This document shows, piece after piece, positions 45,145 through 56,299 of a DNA stretch of 64,000 nucleotides. The position numbers were made by a program, and so were the translations under genes. Below the pieces are notes generated by a model. That model saw only the letters and a list, made by a program, of their open reading frames with translations, was not told where the DNA came from and did no database searches. Numbering within the stretch: position 1 is the stretch's first letter; every line of letters starts with the position of its first letter. This DNA comes from Chlorobiota bacterium (GTDB taxonomy: Bacteria; Bacteroidota; Chlorobiia; Chlorobiales; Chlorobiaceae), in assembly GCA_016866305.1 (NCBI GenBank), contig VGMX01000001.1:62001-126000 (forward strand), written 5' to 3'.

Positions 45145-46164
45145 ATACACCTCGCTTTTCGGCTCACGGGTCATGAGATCGAGAATCGCCTGCTGGACAG
45201 GCTTGTTCTCGAAAAGCATTTCGTAGACCGCCTGGGTGATCGGCATTTCAACTCCGCAGGTTTTGCTCAACTCGTAAACAGCTTTCGAAGTGAACACCCC
45301 TTCGGCAACCATGTCCATATGACTCACCACATCGTCGAGTGAGCGACCCCTGCCGATCTCCTCACCGACATAGCGATTCCGGCTGTGCCTGCTCAGACAG
45401 GTAACAACCAGATCGCCGATGCCTGAAAGTCCGGAAACCGTCACCGGGTCACCGCCCAGACGCACGCAAAGACGTGTTATTTCAGCAAGACCCCTGGTTA
45501 TGATGGCGGCTTTTGCGTTGTCGCCGAACCCGATACCGTCCGAAATACCGGCCGCGATAGCGATGATGTTTTTCACAGAACCGGCAATTTCAACCCCGAC
45601 AATATCGTTATTGACGTAAACCCTGAACATGCTGGTATGGAAAACCTCCTGAACCTTTTCCGCGGTTTCAGGCGAGGGAGAAGATGCGACAACCGTGGTA
45701 GGCTGTTCTCTGGATACCTCCTCTGCATGACTTGGCCCATATAGTGCGGCAATCTGCGAAGGCATGAGCTCCGGAAGCGTTTCAAGCAGTACCTCCGACA
45801 TGCGCTTGCCGGTTTTCAGTTCGATACCCTTTGCGACATTCACGATAATCAGCCCCTGCATCGGAATGCCGCGCAACTGGCCGGCGGTTTCCCGCAATGC
45901 CTGGGAGGGCACTGCAGTGACAATCATCTGAGCAGGAGAGACGGCTTCAGAAAGCGAGGTGAATACCTTCAGGGAATCAGGAAAGTGCACCCCTTTCAGA
46001 TAAGAACGGTTTTCACGCTCGGCATCAAGTTGTGCGGCAAAATCGGGACGATGAGCCCAGAGATTCACCCTGTACCCTTTTTTGGCAAGAAGAACCGCAA
46101 GTGTCGTACCCCAGCTTCCGGCCCCCAGAACAGCGATAAGGAAAGGTACTGGCGGATTGCTCAC
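45142..46164 (-). CDS. gpsA: Glycerol-3-phosphate dehydrogenase [NAD(P)+]
   Basis: A 340-residue enzyme making sn-glycerol 3-phosphate for phospholipids. [20 protein letters not shown] at the start binds NAD(P); [18 protein letters not shown] and the catalytic [17 protein letters not shown] follow, then [17 protein letters not shown]. Length is standard. It overlaps plsY by 4 nt, so the maker and the first user of glycerol 3-phosphate are translationally coupled. Confidence 0.95.
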   Translation of the reverse strand: MSNPPVPFLIAVLGAGSWGTTLAVLLAKKGYRVNLWAHRPDFAAQLDAERENRSYLKGVHFPDSLKVFTSLSEAVSPAQMIVTAVPSQALRETAGQLRGIPMQGLIIVNVAKGIELKTGKRMSEVLLETLPELMPSQIAALYGPSHAEEVSREQPTTVVASSPSPETAEKVQEVFHTSMFRVYVNNDIVGVEIAGSVKNIIAIAAGISDGIGFGDNAKAAIITRGLAEITRLCVRLGGDPVTVSGLSGIGDLVVTCLSRHSRNRYVGEEIGRGRSLDDVVSHMDMVAEGVFTSKAVYELSKTCGVEMPITQAVYEMLFENKPVQQAILDLMTREPKSEVY

Positions 46165-46868
46165 GAATGTTTTCCGAAAGTTATACGGTTCTCGGTGCCG
46201 GAAAGCAGTCTTCTGATATTGGCACGATGGGTATAGAGAATACCGAGTGCGACGACAAGCCCGAAAATCAGCAGGTGATAGTCGAGACTGTCGTGGAAAA
46301 AGACCGGGGCCCCGAACAGTTTGATATAGTAGTCAAGACCGCCGCCAAGCTCGAATATATATTTGCGTATGGCGATGATCAGTGGAAACGCCACCGCGGC
46401 AAGCATGGAGGCAACAGAGACGTAACGGGACAGATAGACGGTCAGGAGAAAAACGCCGATAACCATCAGCATGCTGACCGGAGCGATGCCGATGAGCATA
46501 CCGGCTGCGGTGCTGACGCCTTTACCGCCCTTGAAACCGGCAAACACGGTAAAGACATGACCGATCACTGCGCTCATGCCGGCGAGCAGACGAAGGGCCA
46601 CCTCATTCATTCCGGGAAAGACATCGATCGGGTGGTGGCGGAAAAACGCAACCACCGAAACAGCCGAGACAACCCCCTTGATAATATCGATCAGCGTGAC
46701 GGCAAGTCCGGTTTTCCATCCGAGAACCCTGAATGCGTTGGTGCCGCCGGCATTGCCGCTGCCGAACTTGCGGATATCGATCCCCCTGAGCATTTTTCCC
46801 GCCATGATACTGGTGGGAATTGAGCCGATGATATAGCTAACTGATAAAATGGCAAGTAACGTCAGCAT
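46161..46868 (-). CDS. plsY: Acyl-phosphate:glycerol-3-phosphate acyltransferase
   Basis: A 235-residue membrane enzyme with five to six hydrophobic segments that places the first acyl chain on glycerol 3-phosphate. The three conserved loops are visible: [17 protein letters not shown] (near 36), [15 protein letters not shown] (near 108) and [17 protein letters not shown] near the end. It is a little longer than usual (about 200), with an extra loop at about 165-190. gpsA is directly downstream and overlaps it. Confidence 0.93.
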   Translation of the reverse strand: MLTLLAILSVSYIIGSIPTSIMAGKMLRGIDIRKFGSGNAGGTNAFRVLGWKTGLAVTLIDIIKGVVSAVSVVAFFRHHPIDVFPGMNEVALRLLAGMSAVIGHVFTVFAGFKGGKGVSTAAGMLIGIAPVSMLMVIGVFLLTVYLSRYVSVASMLAAVAFPLIIAIRKYIFELGGGLDYYIKLFGAPVFFHDSLDYHLLIFGLVVALGILYTHRANIRRLLSGTENRITFGKHS

Positions 46869-46922
46869 AACAATGGTTGTATTGCGTTATTGCGGAAAAA
46901 AGGATCCGGTGAGAAAACAAAC

Positions 46923-47912
46923 TCACGCCTTGGCCACCTGACCTATAATGTACGCATTTTCTCCAATGGATGTCAAATGACCCATCATGCTTCCGGCGCT
47001 TTCCCGGCGAACGACCATGACGAGACCGATGCCAAGGTTGAAGGTGCGGCGCATATCATCTTCGGGAACATCTCCCTCTCTGCGGATGATGTCGAAAATT
47101 ACCGGCTCGGGCCATGATTTCCAGTCAACCGAAAGCGTGAGCCCTTTCGGAATAATGCGCATGGTGTTCCCGGTAAGGCCACCGCCGGTAATGTGCGCCA
47201 GCCCACTGATATCAGGAGAGCCGGAGAGCGGAGCGATCACCTGCAGGTAAGAGCGGTGCACCTTGAGCAGCTCTTCACCGACTGAGCCGTCGAGGCCGTC
47301 AAAACGCTCCTGCATGCGTCCCTCGAACACTTTGCGGGCAAGAGAATAACCGTTGGTGTGCAGACCGGTTGACGGCAGGCCTATCAGCACGTCTCCCGCC
47401 TCGATCGAGGAACCGTTCACGATTTTTTCGTGATCGACAACCCCGACAATGGAACCAGCCAGGTCGAAATCGGCTTCATCGTAGACTCCCGGCATTTCTG
47501 CGGTTTCACCGCCGATAAGCGCACAGCCGTTTTCGCGGCAGGCATTCACCATACCGGTCACAACACCAGCCGCAATGGAGGGGGTGAGCTTGCCGCATGC
47601 GTAGTAATCGAGAAAGAAAAGCGGTTTGGCGCCGCAGACCGCAATATCGTTCACGCAGTGGTTGACCAGACATGAACCAACGGTATCGTACACGCCAAGC
47701 TCAATGGCGATTTTCAGCTTGGTACCGACGCCGTCAATGCTGCTGACCAGCACCGGTTTGGTATACCCCGAAAAATCAGGAAGAAAAAAACCGCCGAATG
47801 CCCCGATATCGGTAATGACGTTCTGCGTAAAGGTCTGGCGCACCTGTGGCTTGATCATGCGCACAAACTCCTCCCCCGCGCTTATATCGACTCCGGCTTT
47901 CTTGTAATCCAT
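46923..47912 (-). CDS. purM: Phosphoribosylformylglycinamidine cyclo-ligase
   Basis: A 329-residue AIR synthetase, fifth step of purine synthesis. [20 protein letters not shown] at the start, [33 protein letters not shown] shortened by the family GAx[18 protein letters not shown] and [14 protein letters not shown] are all typical. Size fits. It stands between plsY and lysC on the same strand with gaps of 40-55 nt; cotranscription is possible. Confidence 0.95.
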   Translation of the reverse strand: MDYKKAGVDISAGEEFVRMIKPQVRQTFTQNVITDIGAFGGFFLPDFSGYTKPVLVSSIDGVGTKLKIAIELGVYDTVGSCLVNHCVNDIAVCGAKPLFFLDYYACGKLTPSIAAGVVTGMVNACRENGCALIGGETAEMPGVYDEADFDLAGSIVGVVDHEKIVNGSSIEAGDVLIGLPSTGLHTNGYSLARKVFEGRMQERFDGLDGSVGEELLKVHRSYLQVIAPLSGSPDISGLAHITGGGLTGNTMRIIPKGLTLSVDWKSWPEPVIFDIIRREGDVPEDDMRRTFNLGIGLVMVVRRESAGSMMGHLTSIGENAYIIGQVAKA

Positions 47913-47952
47913 GGCAACGTAATCTTGTTATGCATTGAACAGCGGAGAGCCC

Positions 47953-49368
47953 CTATCGGGTTCCTGCCGGTTTTTCAAAAATCCCGACGTTCTCCGCGCC
48001 CGCAAAGAACTCGTGGTGCAGGGTATTGACCGCCTCGTTGACATCACTTTCTTCAACAACAAAGCCGACATTGATTTCGGAGGCACCCTGCGAAATCATC
48101 CTGAGATTGACATTTTTCAGAGAGCTGAAAATCCGTCCCGCAACGCCTTTCGACATCCGGAGGTTGTCGCCAACGACACTGACCGTGGCTACCCTGTGCT
48201 CGATATCGACCTTGCCGAGAACCTCGAGTTCCTGCAGCAGCTCTTCGCCGAAACTTTTGTCGTCGACCGTCACGGAAACCGAAACCTCGCTGGTGGAGAT
48301 CATCTCTATCGAGACGCCGTGGCGCGAAAACGCACCGAACAGCTCGGTCATGAAACCGTACCGGCCAAGCATCCGGTTGGAGCGGATGTTGATGATGCAC
48401 TGCCCCTTCTTGACAGCGATGGATTTGACCAGGCCGCCATAGCTCATGCCTGCAAGCCGTTCAGGGTCATCGGTGATGAGCGTGCCTTTCGCATCGGGAT
48501 GCCAGGTATTCAGCACCCAGACCGGAATATTCTTCTCCACAGCAGGGGCAATGGTATCGGGATGCAGCACTTTGGCGCCGAGATAGGCAAGTTCTGCCGC
48601 TTCATTGAAGGTCATGATCCGGATGCTGCGAGCTTCAGGCACGATCCTCGGATCGCAGGTCATAACACCATCGACATCGGTCCATATCTGGATGGCGTTA
48701 TCGCCGAGCCATGCACCGAAAAGCGCCGCGGTCAGGTCGGATCCGCCCCGTCCGAGCGTGGTGGTGCGCCCGGTATCTGTTGCGCCGATGTAGCCCTGCG
48801 TAACCACGACGGTTCCAGCATCGAGCAGCGGGCGAATGATGGCTTCGGTATTCGCCTCGCACACACGGGTGAGCGGACGGGCGAATCCGAAATGATCATC
48901 GGTGATCATCACCCTGCGGACATCGATCCACTCTGTACGGTGCCCCTGCTCTTGCATGGCGGCGGCAAACACCGTGGTTGAAAGCAGTTCGCCGAATGAA
49001 CAGAACATGTCTTTCGACCGTTCGGTCAGTTCGCCGACGATATCGACACCCCGGGCAAGCATTTCCAGCTTCGATACATAGGCTTCGACTTTTTCGGCAA
49101 GCCCCGGCTTCACTCCAGGATCCGTTATCAGTTCATCTATAAGCACAAGGTGGTGCTGGCGAACTTCCCCGGCAAGCGAAAGCGCTTCGTCAAGATCGCT
49201 CCGGCCGGCGGCATCGGCAAGCCGCACCAGTTTGTTGGTGATGCCGCTGCAGGCGCTCAGCACCACGAGCGGCGTACTGTTCCGCTGCTCACGGACAACG
49301 AGATCGATTGCCTGCTGCATAGCCCTGGCGTTACCTACCGAGGTTCCGCCGAATTTCATAACCGCCAT
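47953..49368 (-). CDS. lysC: Aspartate kinase, LysC-type
   Basis: A 471-residue kinase starting the lysine, threonine and methionine pathway. [15 protein letters not shown] is the kinase signature; [17 protein letters not shown] and [13 protein letters not shown] complete the active site. Two ACT domains lie at about 310-460 (for example [16 protein letters not shown]), so feedback control by lysine or a related amino acid is expected. The long form and the ACT arrangement suit the monofunctional LysC class. No lysine riboswitch is visible in the 120 bp upstream. Confidence 0.94.
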   Translation of the reverse strand: MAVMKFGGTSVGNARAMQQAIDLVVREQRNSTPLVVLSACSGITNKLVRLADAAGRSDLDEALSLAGEVRQHHLVLIDELITDPGVKPGLAEKVEAYVSKLEMLARGVDIVGELTERSKDMFCSFGELLSTTVFAAAMQEQGHRTEWIDVRRVMITDDHFGFARPLTRVCEANTEAIIRPLLDAGTVVVTQGYIGATDTGRTTTLGRGGSDLTAALFGAWLGDNAIQIWTDVDGVMTCDPRIVPEARSIRIMTFNEAAELAYLGAKVLHPDTIAPAVEKNIPVWVLNTWHPDAKGTLITDDPERLAGMSYGGLVKSIAVKKGQCIINIRSNRMLGRYGFMTELFGAFSRHGVSIEMISTSEVSVSVTVDDKSFGEELLQELEVLGKVDIEHRVATVSVVGDNLRMSKGVAGRIFSSLKNVNLRMISQGASEINVGFVVEESDVNEAVNTLHHEFFAGAENVGIFEKPAGTR

Positions 49369-49490
49369 AACTGCAAACGGTAAGGGTTCAGATTGTCTTA
49401 TTGCAAGAGTTTTCGCTTATTACGCTATGACCGACCGACGGGACGGGAGCCGTCTCTGCCCCCGAAAAAAAACCGCAAAAGTTCTCCCTC

Positions 49491-50105
49491 ATGAAAACCT
49501 ATCGCAGTTGCATCACTTTCTTTGCCGGCATATCCGGTAAAGCAGTTTCTCTGGCACTCCTTTGCGCAATGCTTTCAGGACTGTCCGCATGCAGCACCCT
49601 TTCCACAGACTCGCGGTACGATCCGGACTGCAAATATAGTTTAAAAAAGAGAAAAACACATATATCGAGAATCGTTCCGGGAACAGGCCAAACGGTCTCC
49701 GTGGAGCTTCCGGTCAAAGTTTCCGGGCGATCCATGGAGCGGCTGTTTGCATCGGTTCGTGAACGGCTCGGCACAACATACCGGTGGGGGGGAACATCAC
49801 TTGACGGCTTCGACTGCTCGGGTTTCGTGCAGTATCTTTTTGAGGACTCCTTTCAACTGATGATGCCGAGAACATCCGCCGACATGGCCTCGCTCGGCAA
49901 GATCGTCCCTCGCGGGAAGCTCCGGCCCGGTGACCTGGTATTCTTCAGCAACGGCAGCAGAAGCATTGACCATGTCGGCATCTACATGGGAGACAACCGG
50001 TTCGCACACGTATCGACGAGCAGCGGAGTGCGCGTAGACCGGCTCGACTCCGGATATTATGACAGACGGTACGCCTGCGGAGCCCGTATCATCAGCGAGA
50101 ACTGA
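49491..50105 (+). CDS. NlpC/P60 family lipoprotein endopeptidase
   Basis: A 204-residue lipoprotein. The signal peptide ends in LSGLSAC, so the chain is lipidated at about Cys34. The catalytic domain (about 80-200) has the cysteine in FDCSGFVQYLF, the first histidine in IDHVGIYMG and the second in FAHVSTS, and a RGKLRPGDLVFF stretch. Such enzymes cut peptide bonds in the cell-wall stem peptide (Spr/NlpC type). It is a single gene, divergent from lysC. Confidence 0.9.
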   Translation: MKTYRSCITFFAGISGKAVSLALLCAMLSGLSACSTLSTDSRYDPDCKYSLKKRKTHISRIVPGTGQTVSVELPVKVSGRSMERLFASVRERLGTTYRWGGTSLDGFDCSGFVQYLFEDSFQLMMPRTSADMASLGKIVPRGKLRPGDLVFFSNGSRSIDHVGIYMGDNRFAHVSTSSGVRVDRLDSGYYDRRYACGARIISEN

Positions 50106-50217
50106 CCCCCCCTGCTGACCGGAAGGGAACTTCGGCTTTCAAAGAAGGAATTTCCCTATATTGCCGCCATAAGAGCCCTTACGGGCATTTCCCGAACTTC
50201 CGGCTTTTCGGCCGTCA

Positions 50218-51120
50218 ATGCCTTTACCTCATATGCAGCCATCAGGAACACACCACTACATTGAACTGGCCATAACAATCGGCCCCGAGCTTTTCGAGCC
50301 ATATATCGCGATCCTTTCGGAGGAAGGAATAGAATATTTTCTCGAAGAGGATGACCGTCTGCTGGCATACCTTCCCGAATCTCAATGGAACGAGGAAAAG
50401 GAGATGGCTGTTCGCTCCAGGATCGGTGAGACGTTCGACACCATTCCGCCATACAAGGCCAGCTTCATGGCCGACAGGAACTGGAATGCCGAGTGGGAGG
50501 CGCATCTGCAGCCCATCGAAATTTCGGACAGGTTCATTATCGTACAGAAAAACAAGGAAATATCTCCGAAGCCCGGACAGATCGTCATTGAAATCAATCC
50601 GAAAATGTCGTTCGGTACCGGTTACCATGCGACAACCAGGCTCATGCTGCGCCAGATGGAGGAGCTCGACCTGCAGGAGCGCAAAATCATGGACATCGGC
50701 ACAGGAACCGGCGTGCTGGCCATAGCCGCACGAAAGCTTGGAAACCGGCACCCCATCCTTGCCTTCGACAACAACGCCTGGGCTGCAGAAAATGCCGTGG
50801 AGAACGCCGAAGAAAACAAGGCCGCAGATATCCGCATCGAGCTGATCGATGCCGAAGAGGAGCTGGTCGCAAACCTGAAGGAGGGGTATGAGCTGATTCT
50901 TGCAAACATCAACAAGAACGTGATTGACCGTATCCTTCCCGTCATCCGGAACTACGCTCCCGGGGCCGACGTGCTGCTTTCGGGGATTCTCATCTACGAC
51001 GAGCCCTGGTTGAAAAAGCTCCTGAAACGGCTCGGTTACACCAATGTGAAGACCATCTATGAGGACGAATGGCTTTCGAGCCTGGTGCGCGCCGAAAAGC
51101 CCGAAAAGGATACGAAATGA
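50218..51120 (+). CDS. prmA: Ribosomal protein L11 methyltransferase
   Basis: A 300-residue enzyme that trimethylates ribosomal protein L11. The N-terminal domain carries WNAEWEAHLQPI; KMSFGTGYHATTRLML precedes the SAM-binding IMDIGTGTGVLAIAARKLG, and ILANINKNVI is the NxxN-type motif. A later Met start (MQPSGTHHY, 50233) is possible. The stop overlaps the ppx/gppA-like start by 4 nt. Confidence 0.92.
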   Translation: MPLPHMQPSGTHHYIELAITIGPELFEPYIAILSEEGIEYFLEEDDRLLAYLPESQWNEEKEMAVRSRIGETFDTIPPYKASFMADRNWNAEWEAHLQPIEISDRFIIVQKNKEISPKPGQIVIEINPKMSFGTGYHATTRLMLRQMEELDLQERKIMDIGTGTGVLAIAARKLGNRHPILAFDNNAWAAENAVENAEENKAADIRIELIDAEEELVANLKEGYELILANINKNVIDRILPVIRNYAPGADVLLSGILIYDEPWLKKLLKRLGYTNVKTIYEDEWLSSLVRAEKPEKDTK

Positions 51121-52049
51121 GAAGGGTATCCTGTATCGATATCGGCACCAATACCGCCCTCCTGCTGATTGCCGACCTCGAACCGAAAAGCGGCGCCATC
51201 ATTGCCGTGCTGCACCGGCAGACCATCGTGCGTCTGGGCCAGCAGGTTGACGAACGGAAGCTGATCGGCAGCGATGCGCTCTCCCGCCTGCTTGCCTGCA
51301 TGCATGAGTACCGGGCACTTTCCGAAGAGCATGGATCGGAAACCATCATTGCGGGAGGAACCAGCGCATTACGGGATGCGGCGAACCGCGATGCGGTCAT
51401 TGATGCTGTCCGGGAGCATACCGGCATCGAGATCACCTGTGTCTCCGGCCGAGAAGAAGCCGAACTCACCTTTTTCGGAGCTGTTGCCGGCATGAGCGAC
51501 CTGCCTGAGCCTTTCGCGGTCATTGATATCGGCGGCGGCAGTACGGAGATCTGTATGGGTGCCCGCGACGGAATCAGCGCAAGCGTCAGCATGGATATCG
51601 GTTCGGTTCGGCTTACTGAACGGTTCTTCAGTTCACTGCCCCCATCTGCAGACGAGTTTGAATCTGCCCGGAAAGAGATCAACCGGGTGCTCACCGCAAA
51701 CATCATCCCTTTTTTCCCTGCCCGTGATGCCGTGTACGGTGTCGCCGGCACACTTACCACACTTGCACAGGTCAGCCAGGGGGAGAAAACGTTCGATGCG
51801 ATAAAAGTTCAGAACTACCGGCTTTCCTTCGCAGAGGTAGATCGACTGCTCGAACGTTTCTGCAGTTGCTCGATCGAGGAAACGCAAGCGCTCGGAATTC
51901 CGGAAGGACGCGCCGACGTCATCGCCATGGGCACGATCATCCTGCGCCAGTTCATGCGGCTGCTCGGCGTAGGTGAACTCCGTGTCAGCATTCAGGGATT
52001 GCGCTTCGGTCTTGCCCAGCGTGAACTTTTCCGGCTGCAGCAGCTTTAA
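51117..52049 (+). CDS. Ppx/GppA family phosphatase
   Basis: A 310-residue member of the exopolyphosphatase/guanosine pentaphosphatase family with the actin-like fold. Seen: SCIDIGTNTALLLIADLEP (phosphate 1), AGGTSALRDAANRD, SGREEAELTFFGAV and VIDIGGGSTEI (phosphate 2). It is the short form without the C-terminal HD domain. Start at 51117 forms an ATGA overlap with prmA; the longer frame from 51069 is inside prmA. It converges with, and its end overlaps by 65 nt, the methyltransferase gene on the other strand. Polyphosphate or (p)ppGpp as substrate cannot be told apart. Confidence 0.88.
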   Translation: MRRVSCIDIGTNTALLLIADLEPKSGAIIAVLHRQTIVRLGQQVDERKLIGSDALSRLLACMHEYRALSEEHGSETIIAGGTSALRDAANRDAVIDAVREHTGIEITCVSGREEAELTFFGAVAGMSDLPEPFAVIDIGGGSTEICMGARDGISASVSMDIGSVRLTERFFSSLPPSADEFESARKEINRVLTANIIPFFPARDAVYGVAGTLTTLAQVSQGEKTFDAIKVQNYRLSFAEVDRLLERFCSCSIEETQALGIPEGRADVIAMGTIILRQFMRLLGVGELRVSIQGLRFGLAQRELFRLQQL

Positions 52050-53241
52050 GGCCGTGCACGCATATCGGTTCGCCATCCCGGTTCCTTGTAAAAAAGAGAT
52101 AGCAGCTGTCGCTCTCCCTGAGCCGGAACTTTTTCCGGATCTCATCGGGTGAAATCGGAAAATCCCGGCGTTGAACAGCTGCACCCGTTATACCCTGTCT
52201 GCGGAGAAACCCCGGAAAGGTTTTCGGGCTGTATGACTGGCATGCCACAACCTGGAAAACGCGTCCGGGAAAATCCGCAATAAACTCTTCGGCGGTAAGG
52301 TAATCGACACGTGCATTGACGAACGCAAGCCCGAGATCCAGAGCGAGTTTTTTAGCGAGACCGGCCTTGATGATCGCCGCGTCAGGCTCATAGAAAAACC
52401 TTTGCACCTGCAGCGCCACTCCCCTCTCTTCCTCACCGGTTCCTTCTGTTTCCTGCACGACGGCACCATCCTGTGAGAGCACCACTGCCGTTCTCCGTAC
52501 AGCTTGTCCCGCCACGTTACTCCGATCGAGCAGCAGCAGCACCTCCCGGCATTCGGCACCAACCGAAACCACACGAATTTCCGACAATGCCGGCAGCTCT
52601 TCCCGCAGCCTGCTCAGCTCGAGCGCAGGGGATGCCTTGATCATCACATTCGGTGCCCTGGCGAGCAACAGGTCATGAACAGCGACCACGTCGGGACTTG
52701 CTGCGCCGAGACCGACAGATCGCCGACCGCCCTCCCGGCGTGCAGGATCGACGAAAATCCAGTCGAAAGAGTCGTCGGGACAGGAATACAGCATCGCGAG
52801 GCTCTCTCCCTGCCGGATTTCCACATTGGTGATGCCGAGCATGCGAAAATTATACGCGGCAAGCTCTGCAAGCACAGGGTCGCACTCGCAGTAAACGACT
52901 TCACGGAATACACGGGCAAAGAACACGGTATCGACGCCGAGCCCGCCGGTGAGGTCGATCATGCGATCTCCGCCCGTCAGTGACGCCTTGTATGCCGCCG
53001 AGGCTTCGCCGGACGCCTGTTCGAGAGCCAGCGAGGTATAGAGCAGCGGTTTATGGGATGACGTCGGCAGCTTTTTCAGCGCCTTGCGGCGGCAGGCAAG
53101 CTGTTCGGCAATCGCCCTCGAGGGAATATCGGCGCACCCCTGAAAGCGCAGGGCAAAGGCAGCCGGATTATCGGAACGGTGTTCTTCGATCAGTGCAAGA
53201 TGTTCCGGCAAAAGCAATTGCCGAAGCTCATCGAGAGTCAT
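51985..53241 (-). CDS. THUMP-like class I SAM methyltransferase
   Basis: A 418-residue protein. The N-terminal helical part (1-75) is followed by a SAM-binding fold with DRMIDLTGGLGVDTVFFARV near residue 90 and DWIFVDPARREGGRR near 155, the DPPY-like place being DPAR. The C-terminal part (about 330-390) resembles the THUMP-like domain often attached to these enzymes. RNA as the substrate is likely but not shown. The start at 53241 overlaps by 4 nt the acyl-CoA ligase stop; the end overlaps the convergent ppx-like gene. Confidence 0.8.
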   Translation of the reverse strand: MTLDELRQLLLPEHLALIEEHRSDNPAAFALRFQGCADIPSRAIAEQLACRRKALKKLPTSSHKPLLYTSLALEQASGEASAAYKASLTGGDRMIDLTGGLGVDTVFFARVFREVVYCECDPVLAELAAYNFRMLGITNVEIRQGESLAMLYSCPDDSFDWIFVDPARREGGRRSVGLGAASPDVVAVHDLLLARAPNVMIKASPALELSRLREELPALSEIRVVSVGAECREVLLLLDRSNVAGQAVRRTAVVLSQDGAVVQETEGTGEEERGVALQVQRFFYEPDAAIIKAGLAKKLALDLGLAFVNARVDYLTAEEFIADFPGRVFQVVACQSYSPKTFPGFLRRQGITGAAVQRRDFPISPDEIRKKFRLRESDSCYLFFTRNRDGEPICVHGLKAAAAGKVHAGQDRSAIPEC

Positions 53242-54941
53242 TTTCCTGTCGTCCCCGCTTTCCGGCAGTGCTCTTCTACAAGCTTTCTTCGAAGCACCTT
53301 GCCGACCGTTGATTTCGGAAGCGCTTCGATGAATTCCACGTGCCGGGGAATCTTGTATGAGGCAAGATCCTGACGACAGAAATCGCAGATCTCCTCCGCT
53401 GAAAGCCGGGCACCATCCCGAAGCACAATCCATGCCTTGACGGCTTCAACCTTGTAGGGGTCGGGGACACCGGCAACGCTGACCTCCTGAACGGCAGGGT
53501 GCCGGGCGATAACTTCCTCGACATCCCTGGGCCATACCTGGTACCCCCCCGGCTTGATGAGATCTTTCTTGCGATCAACGATAAAGAGGTAACCGTCCTC
53601 GTCAAGATAACCGAGATCACCGGTATAAAGCCAGCCATCCCGCAGAACCATTGCCGTCTCTTCCGGGTTCTGCCAATACTCTTTCATGAGCTGCGGAGCC
53701 TTCATGAGTACTTCGCCGACCTCACCGGTGGCCATCTCGCCCAAACCGGATTCCGGATGGGTAATGCGCACCTCGACATCAGGAACGGGGATCCCGACTG
53801 AACCCGGCTTGTAGACGCCGAGAACCGGAGTGAATGTCGCGGCAAGCGTTGCCTCGGTAAGGCTGTAGGCATCGATGAGCCGGCCGCCCGTCAATTCCTC
53901 GAAACTGCGCTTGGTTTCCTGCAGAAGCGGAGAAGCCCCTGAAACACAGAGTTTTATTGACTGCAGGATATCGCGCTGTTTGCGGACACTCGGGTGGTTG
54001 AGCAGGGCGGTGAACAACGTGGGCACACCGGGAAGCAATGCCGGCTTCAGGGTTTTTATCGTATGGAGGAGATCGTCGAGGTCGCGTGGATTGGGAACCA
54101 CTGCAAGAGGGTACCTGCCGGCCATTGCTGCGGTCATGATGCCCACCTGCCCGTAAACGTGGAAAAGCGGCATGTTGAGAATCACGACATCTTTCCCTTC
54201 ATCGAGAATCACACGAATCCAGGCGGCGATCTGCATACTCGAAACCAGAATGCTCCGGTGCGTGCTGACCGCACATTTCGGGTTGCCTGTCGTGCCTCCG
54301 GAGAACAGGAACAGTGCCGAATCATGCGGACCGGCCATTGAGCGTTGCTCGCTCGTACCCGCGTTCCGGCCAATAAGCTCGTGCAGGAGAAAATCTCCAT
54401 GCTCGAGCGTAATGCGGTGTCCTCCCTTTTTCTCCTTCAGCAGGGTGAAAAGCGTTTTTTTCAACGGTGGCAGATAGTCGCCAATGCTCGTCGCGATCAC
54501 CAGCCGCAATCCGGTAACCGACTGAATTTCCTTGAGCTTCCGGTAGAACATGCTCATTACGATGATGGTTCTTGCCCCGCACTGGTTGAGAACATAAGCC
54601 AGTTCGGTCTTGGTATACAACGGATTGAGCGGTACGGCTACAGCACCGATCTTCCATACCGCAAGCTCGCCGATCACCAGTTGAGGGGAATTCGGCATGA
54701 GCAGCGCCACCCTGTCGCCTCTCTCCACTCCAAGCTGGATGAGGGATTCGGCAAGGGCATTGCTTTCCCTCTCCACCTCACCGTATGAAATCGTCCGGCC
54801 TTTGAAAAACATCGCCGGGTGATCCCGGCTTTCGGTTGCGGTCCTGCGCACGATATCGACAAGGGTATGCTCCGGATACGGTTCGAGGGTATGAGGGACT
54901 CCGCTGTCGTAGTGGCGGAACCATGGTCTGGCATTACTCAT
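53238..54941 (-). CDS. Long-chain fatty acid-CoA ligase family enzyme
   Basis: A 567-residue adenylate-forming enzyme. The A3 core motif is ALFLFSGGTTGNPKCAVSTH near residue 190, the YSLTEATLAATF segment is A5, GWLYTGDLGYLDEDGYLFIV is A7, and DLIKPGGYQVWPRDVEE with the final KSTVGKVLRRKL gives A8-A10 with the catalytic lysine. It probably activates fatty acids for uptake or recycling. Start at 54941 (MSNARPWF) is chosen over the open frame to 55013. It lies between bioA and the THUMP-like methyltransferase gene, in the same direction as the biotin operon, 68 nt behind bioA. Confidence 0.9.
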   Translation of the reverse strand: MSNARPWFRHYDSGVPHTLEPYPEHTLVDIVRRTATESRDHPAMFFKGRTISYGEVERESNALAESLIQLGVERGDRVALLMPNSPQLVIGELAVWKIGAVAVPLNPLYTKTELAYVLNQCGARTIIVMSMFYRKLKEIQSVTGLRLVIATSIGDYLPPLKKTLFTLLKEKKGGHRITLEHGDFLLHELIGRNAGTSEQRSMAGPHDSALFLFSGGTTGNPKCAVSTHRSILVSSMQIAAWIRVILDEGKDVVILNMPLFHVYGQVGIMTAAMAGRYPLAVVPNPRDLDDLLHTIKTLKPALLPGVPTLFTALLNHPSVRKQRDILQSIKLCVSGASPLLQETKRSFEELTGGRLIDAYSLTEATLAATFTPVLGVYKPGSVGIPVPDVEVRITHPESGLGEMATGEVGEVLMKAPQLMKEYWQNPEETAMVLRDGWLYTGDLGYLDEDGYLFIVDRKKDLIKPGGYQVWPRDVEEVIARHPAVQEVSVAGVPDPYKVEAVKAWIVLRDGARLSAEEICDFCRQDLASYKIPRHVEFIEALPKSTVGKVLRRKLVEEHCRKAGTTGK

Positions 54942-55009
54942 TGCATTTAGATGTCTTGCGTTGCTGAAACGACACAAATAGTGCAGTTTACACTCTCTTG
55001 GCAGATAAA

Positions 55010-56299
55010 TCAAAAACGGGAACCGGATTCCCGGACAACATCACGAACCGCGGAGGTCAGCAAATCCAGCTCCCGGAAGCCAATGATGAAGGGCGGCATG
55101 AGGTAGACAAGCCTGCCGAAAGGCCGCACCCAGACACCCCGATCGACGAACCGCTTCTGGATTGCCCCCATATCGACCGGATGATCAAGTTCGACAACTC
55201 CGACAGCGCCAAGCACGCGTACATCGGCGACACCGTCGAACCCCCGGCAGGGTTCGAGACCCTCCTGCAAATGCCGTTCGATAGTGGATACCGATTCCTG
55301 CCACGCAGAACGCTTGAGCAAACGGATGCTCGCGGAAGCAACGGCACAGGCAAGCGGGTTGGCCATGAAGGTCGGTCCATGCATGAAAACTCCCGCCTCA
55401 CCGGAACAGACCGTTTCAGCAACCGCTGCGCTGGAAAGCGTGGCTGCAAGGGTCATGTACCCTCCGGTAAGGGCTTTGCCAATGCACAGAATATCGGGAA
55501 CAACTCCGGCATGTTCGAGCGCGAAAAGCTTACCGGTTCGGCCGAAACCGGTAGCGATTTCGTCAAAAATCAGAAGCACGCCATACTGGCCGCACAGTTC
55601 GCTCAGACGCCGCAGATAATGCGGAGCGTAAAAACGCATTCCGCCCGCCCCCTGCACCACCGGTTCTATGATGACCGCCGCAAGTTCGTCCGCATGGCGG
55701 TCGAGCTTCAGATGCAGGTCGGAGATGTACTCTTCGCTCCAGGAATCGTGAAAACCGCATCGGGGAGCTTCGGCGAAATACTGTTCAGGGAGGAATCCCC
55801 TGAACAGGCTATGCATGCCGGTTTCCGGATCACAGACCGACATGGCACCAAACGTGTCACCATGATAGCCGGAACGGACGGTCAGGATGCTTTTTTTCCG
55901 GTGCTTACCAAGAGCCGCCCAATACTGGAGCGCCATTTTCAGGGCCACCTCGACAGACACCGATCCCGAATCGGAGAAAAAAATCCGGTCGAGCGGTTCA
56001 GGGGTTATCCCAAGAACCTCTTTTGCAAGCGTGACGGCAGGCTCATGGGTAAGACCTCCAAACATGACGTGACTCATCCTGCCGAGCTGTTCACACACCG
56101 CCCGATTGAGCTCCGGGTGGTTGTAGCCGTGGATGGCTGACCACCAGGAAGACATGCCGTCCACGAGCTTCCGACCGTCCTCAAGCTCGATATGCACGCC
56201 ACGAGCCCCTTTTACCGGCCAGACCGGAAGCGGGTCGATAACGGATGTATAGGGGTGCCAGATGTGTGCACGGTCGAAACCGATGTCAATGACGTTCAT
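55010..56299 (-). CDS. bioA: Adenosylmethionine-8-amino-7-oxononanoate aminotransferase
   Basis: A 429-residue PLP enzyme transferring an amino group from S-adenosylmethionine to KAPA. The start HIWHPYTSV and the [16 protein letters not shown] stretch are specific for Bio[34 protein letters not shown] and [11 protein letters not shown] with the PLP lysine are the core. The start at 56299 overlaps bioD by 14 nt. It is the last gene of the biotin operon. Confidence 0.94.
   Translation of the reverse strand: MNVIDIGFDRAHIWHPYTSVIDPLPVWPVKGARGVHIELEDGRKLVDGMSSWWSAIHGYNHPELNRAVCEQLGRMSHVMFGGLTHEPAVTLAKEVLGITPEPLDRIFFSDSGSVSVEVALKMALQYWAALGKHRKKSILTVRSGYHGDTFGAMSVCDPETGMHSLFRGFLPEQYFAEAPRCGFHDSWSEEYISDLHLKLDRHADELAAVIIEPVVQGAGGMRFYAPHYLRRLSELCGQYGVLLIFDEIATGFGRTGKLFALEHAGVVPDILCIGKALTGGYMTLAATLSSAAVAETVCSGEAGVFMHGPTFMANPLACAVASASIRLLKRSAWQESVSTIERHLQEGLEPCRGFDGVADVRVLGAVGVVELDHPVDMGAIQKRFVDRGVWVRPFGRLVYLMPPFIIGFRELDLLTSAVRDVVRESGSRF

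Noticed and set aside
49369..49490. Lysine riboswitch before aspartate kinase
   Set aside because: The gap is only about 120 bp and shows none of the expected long helices.
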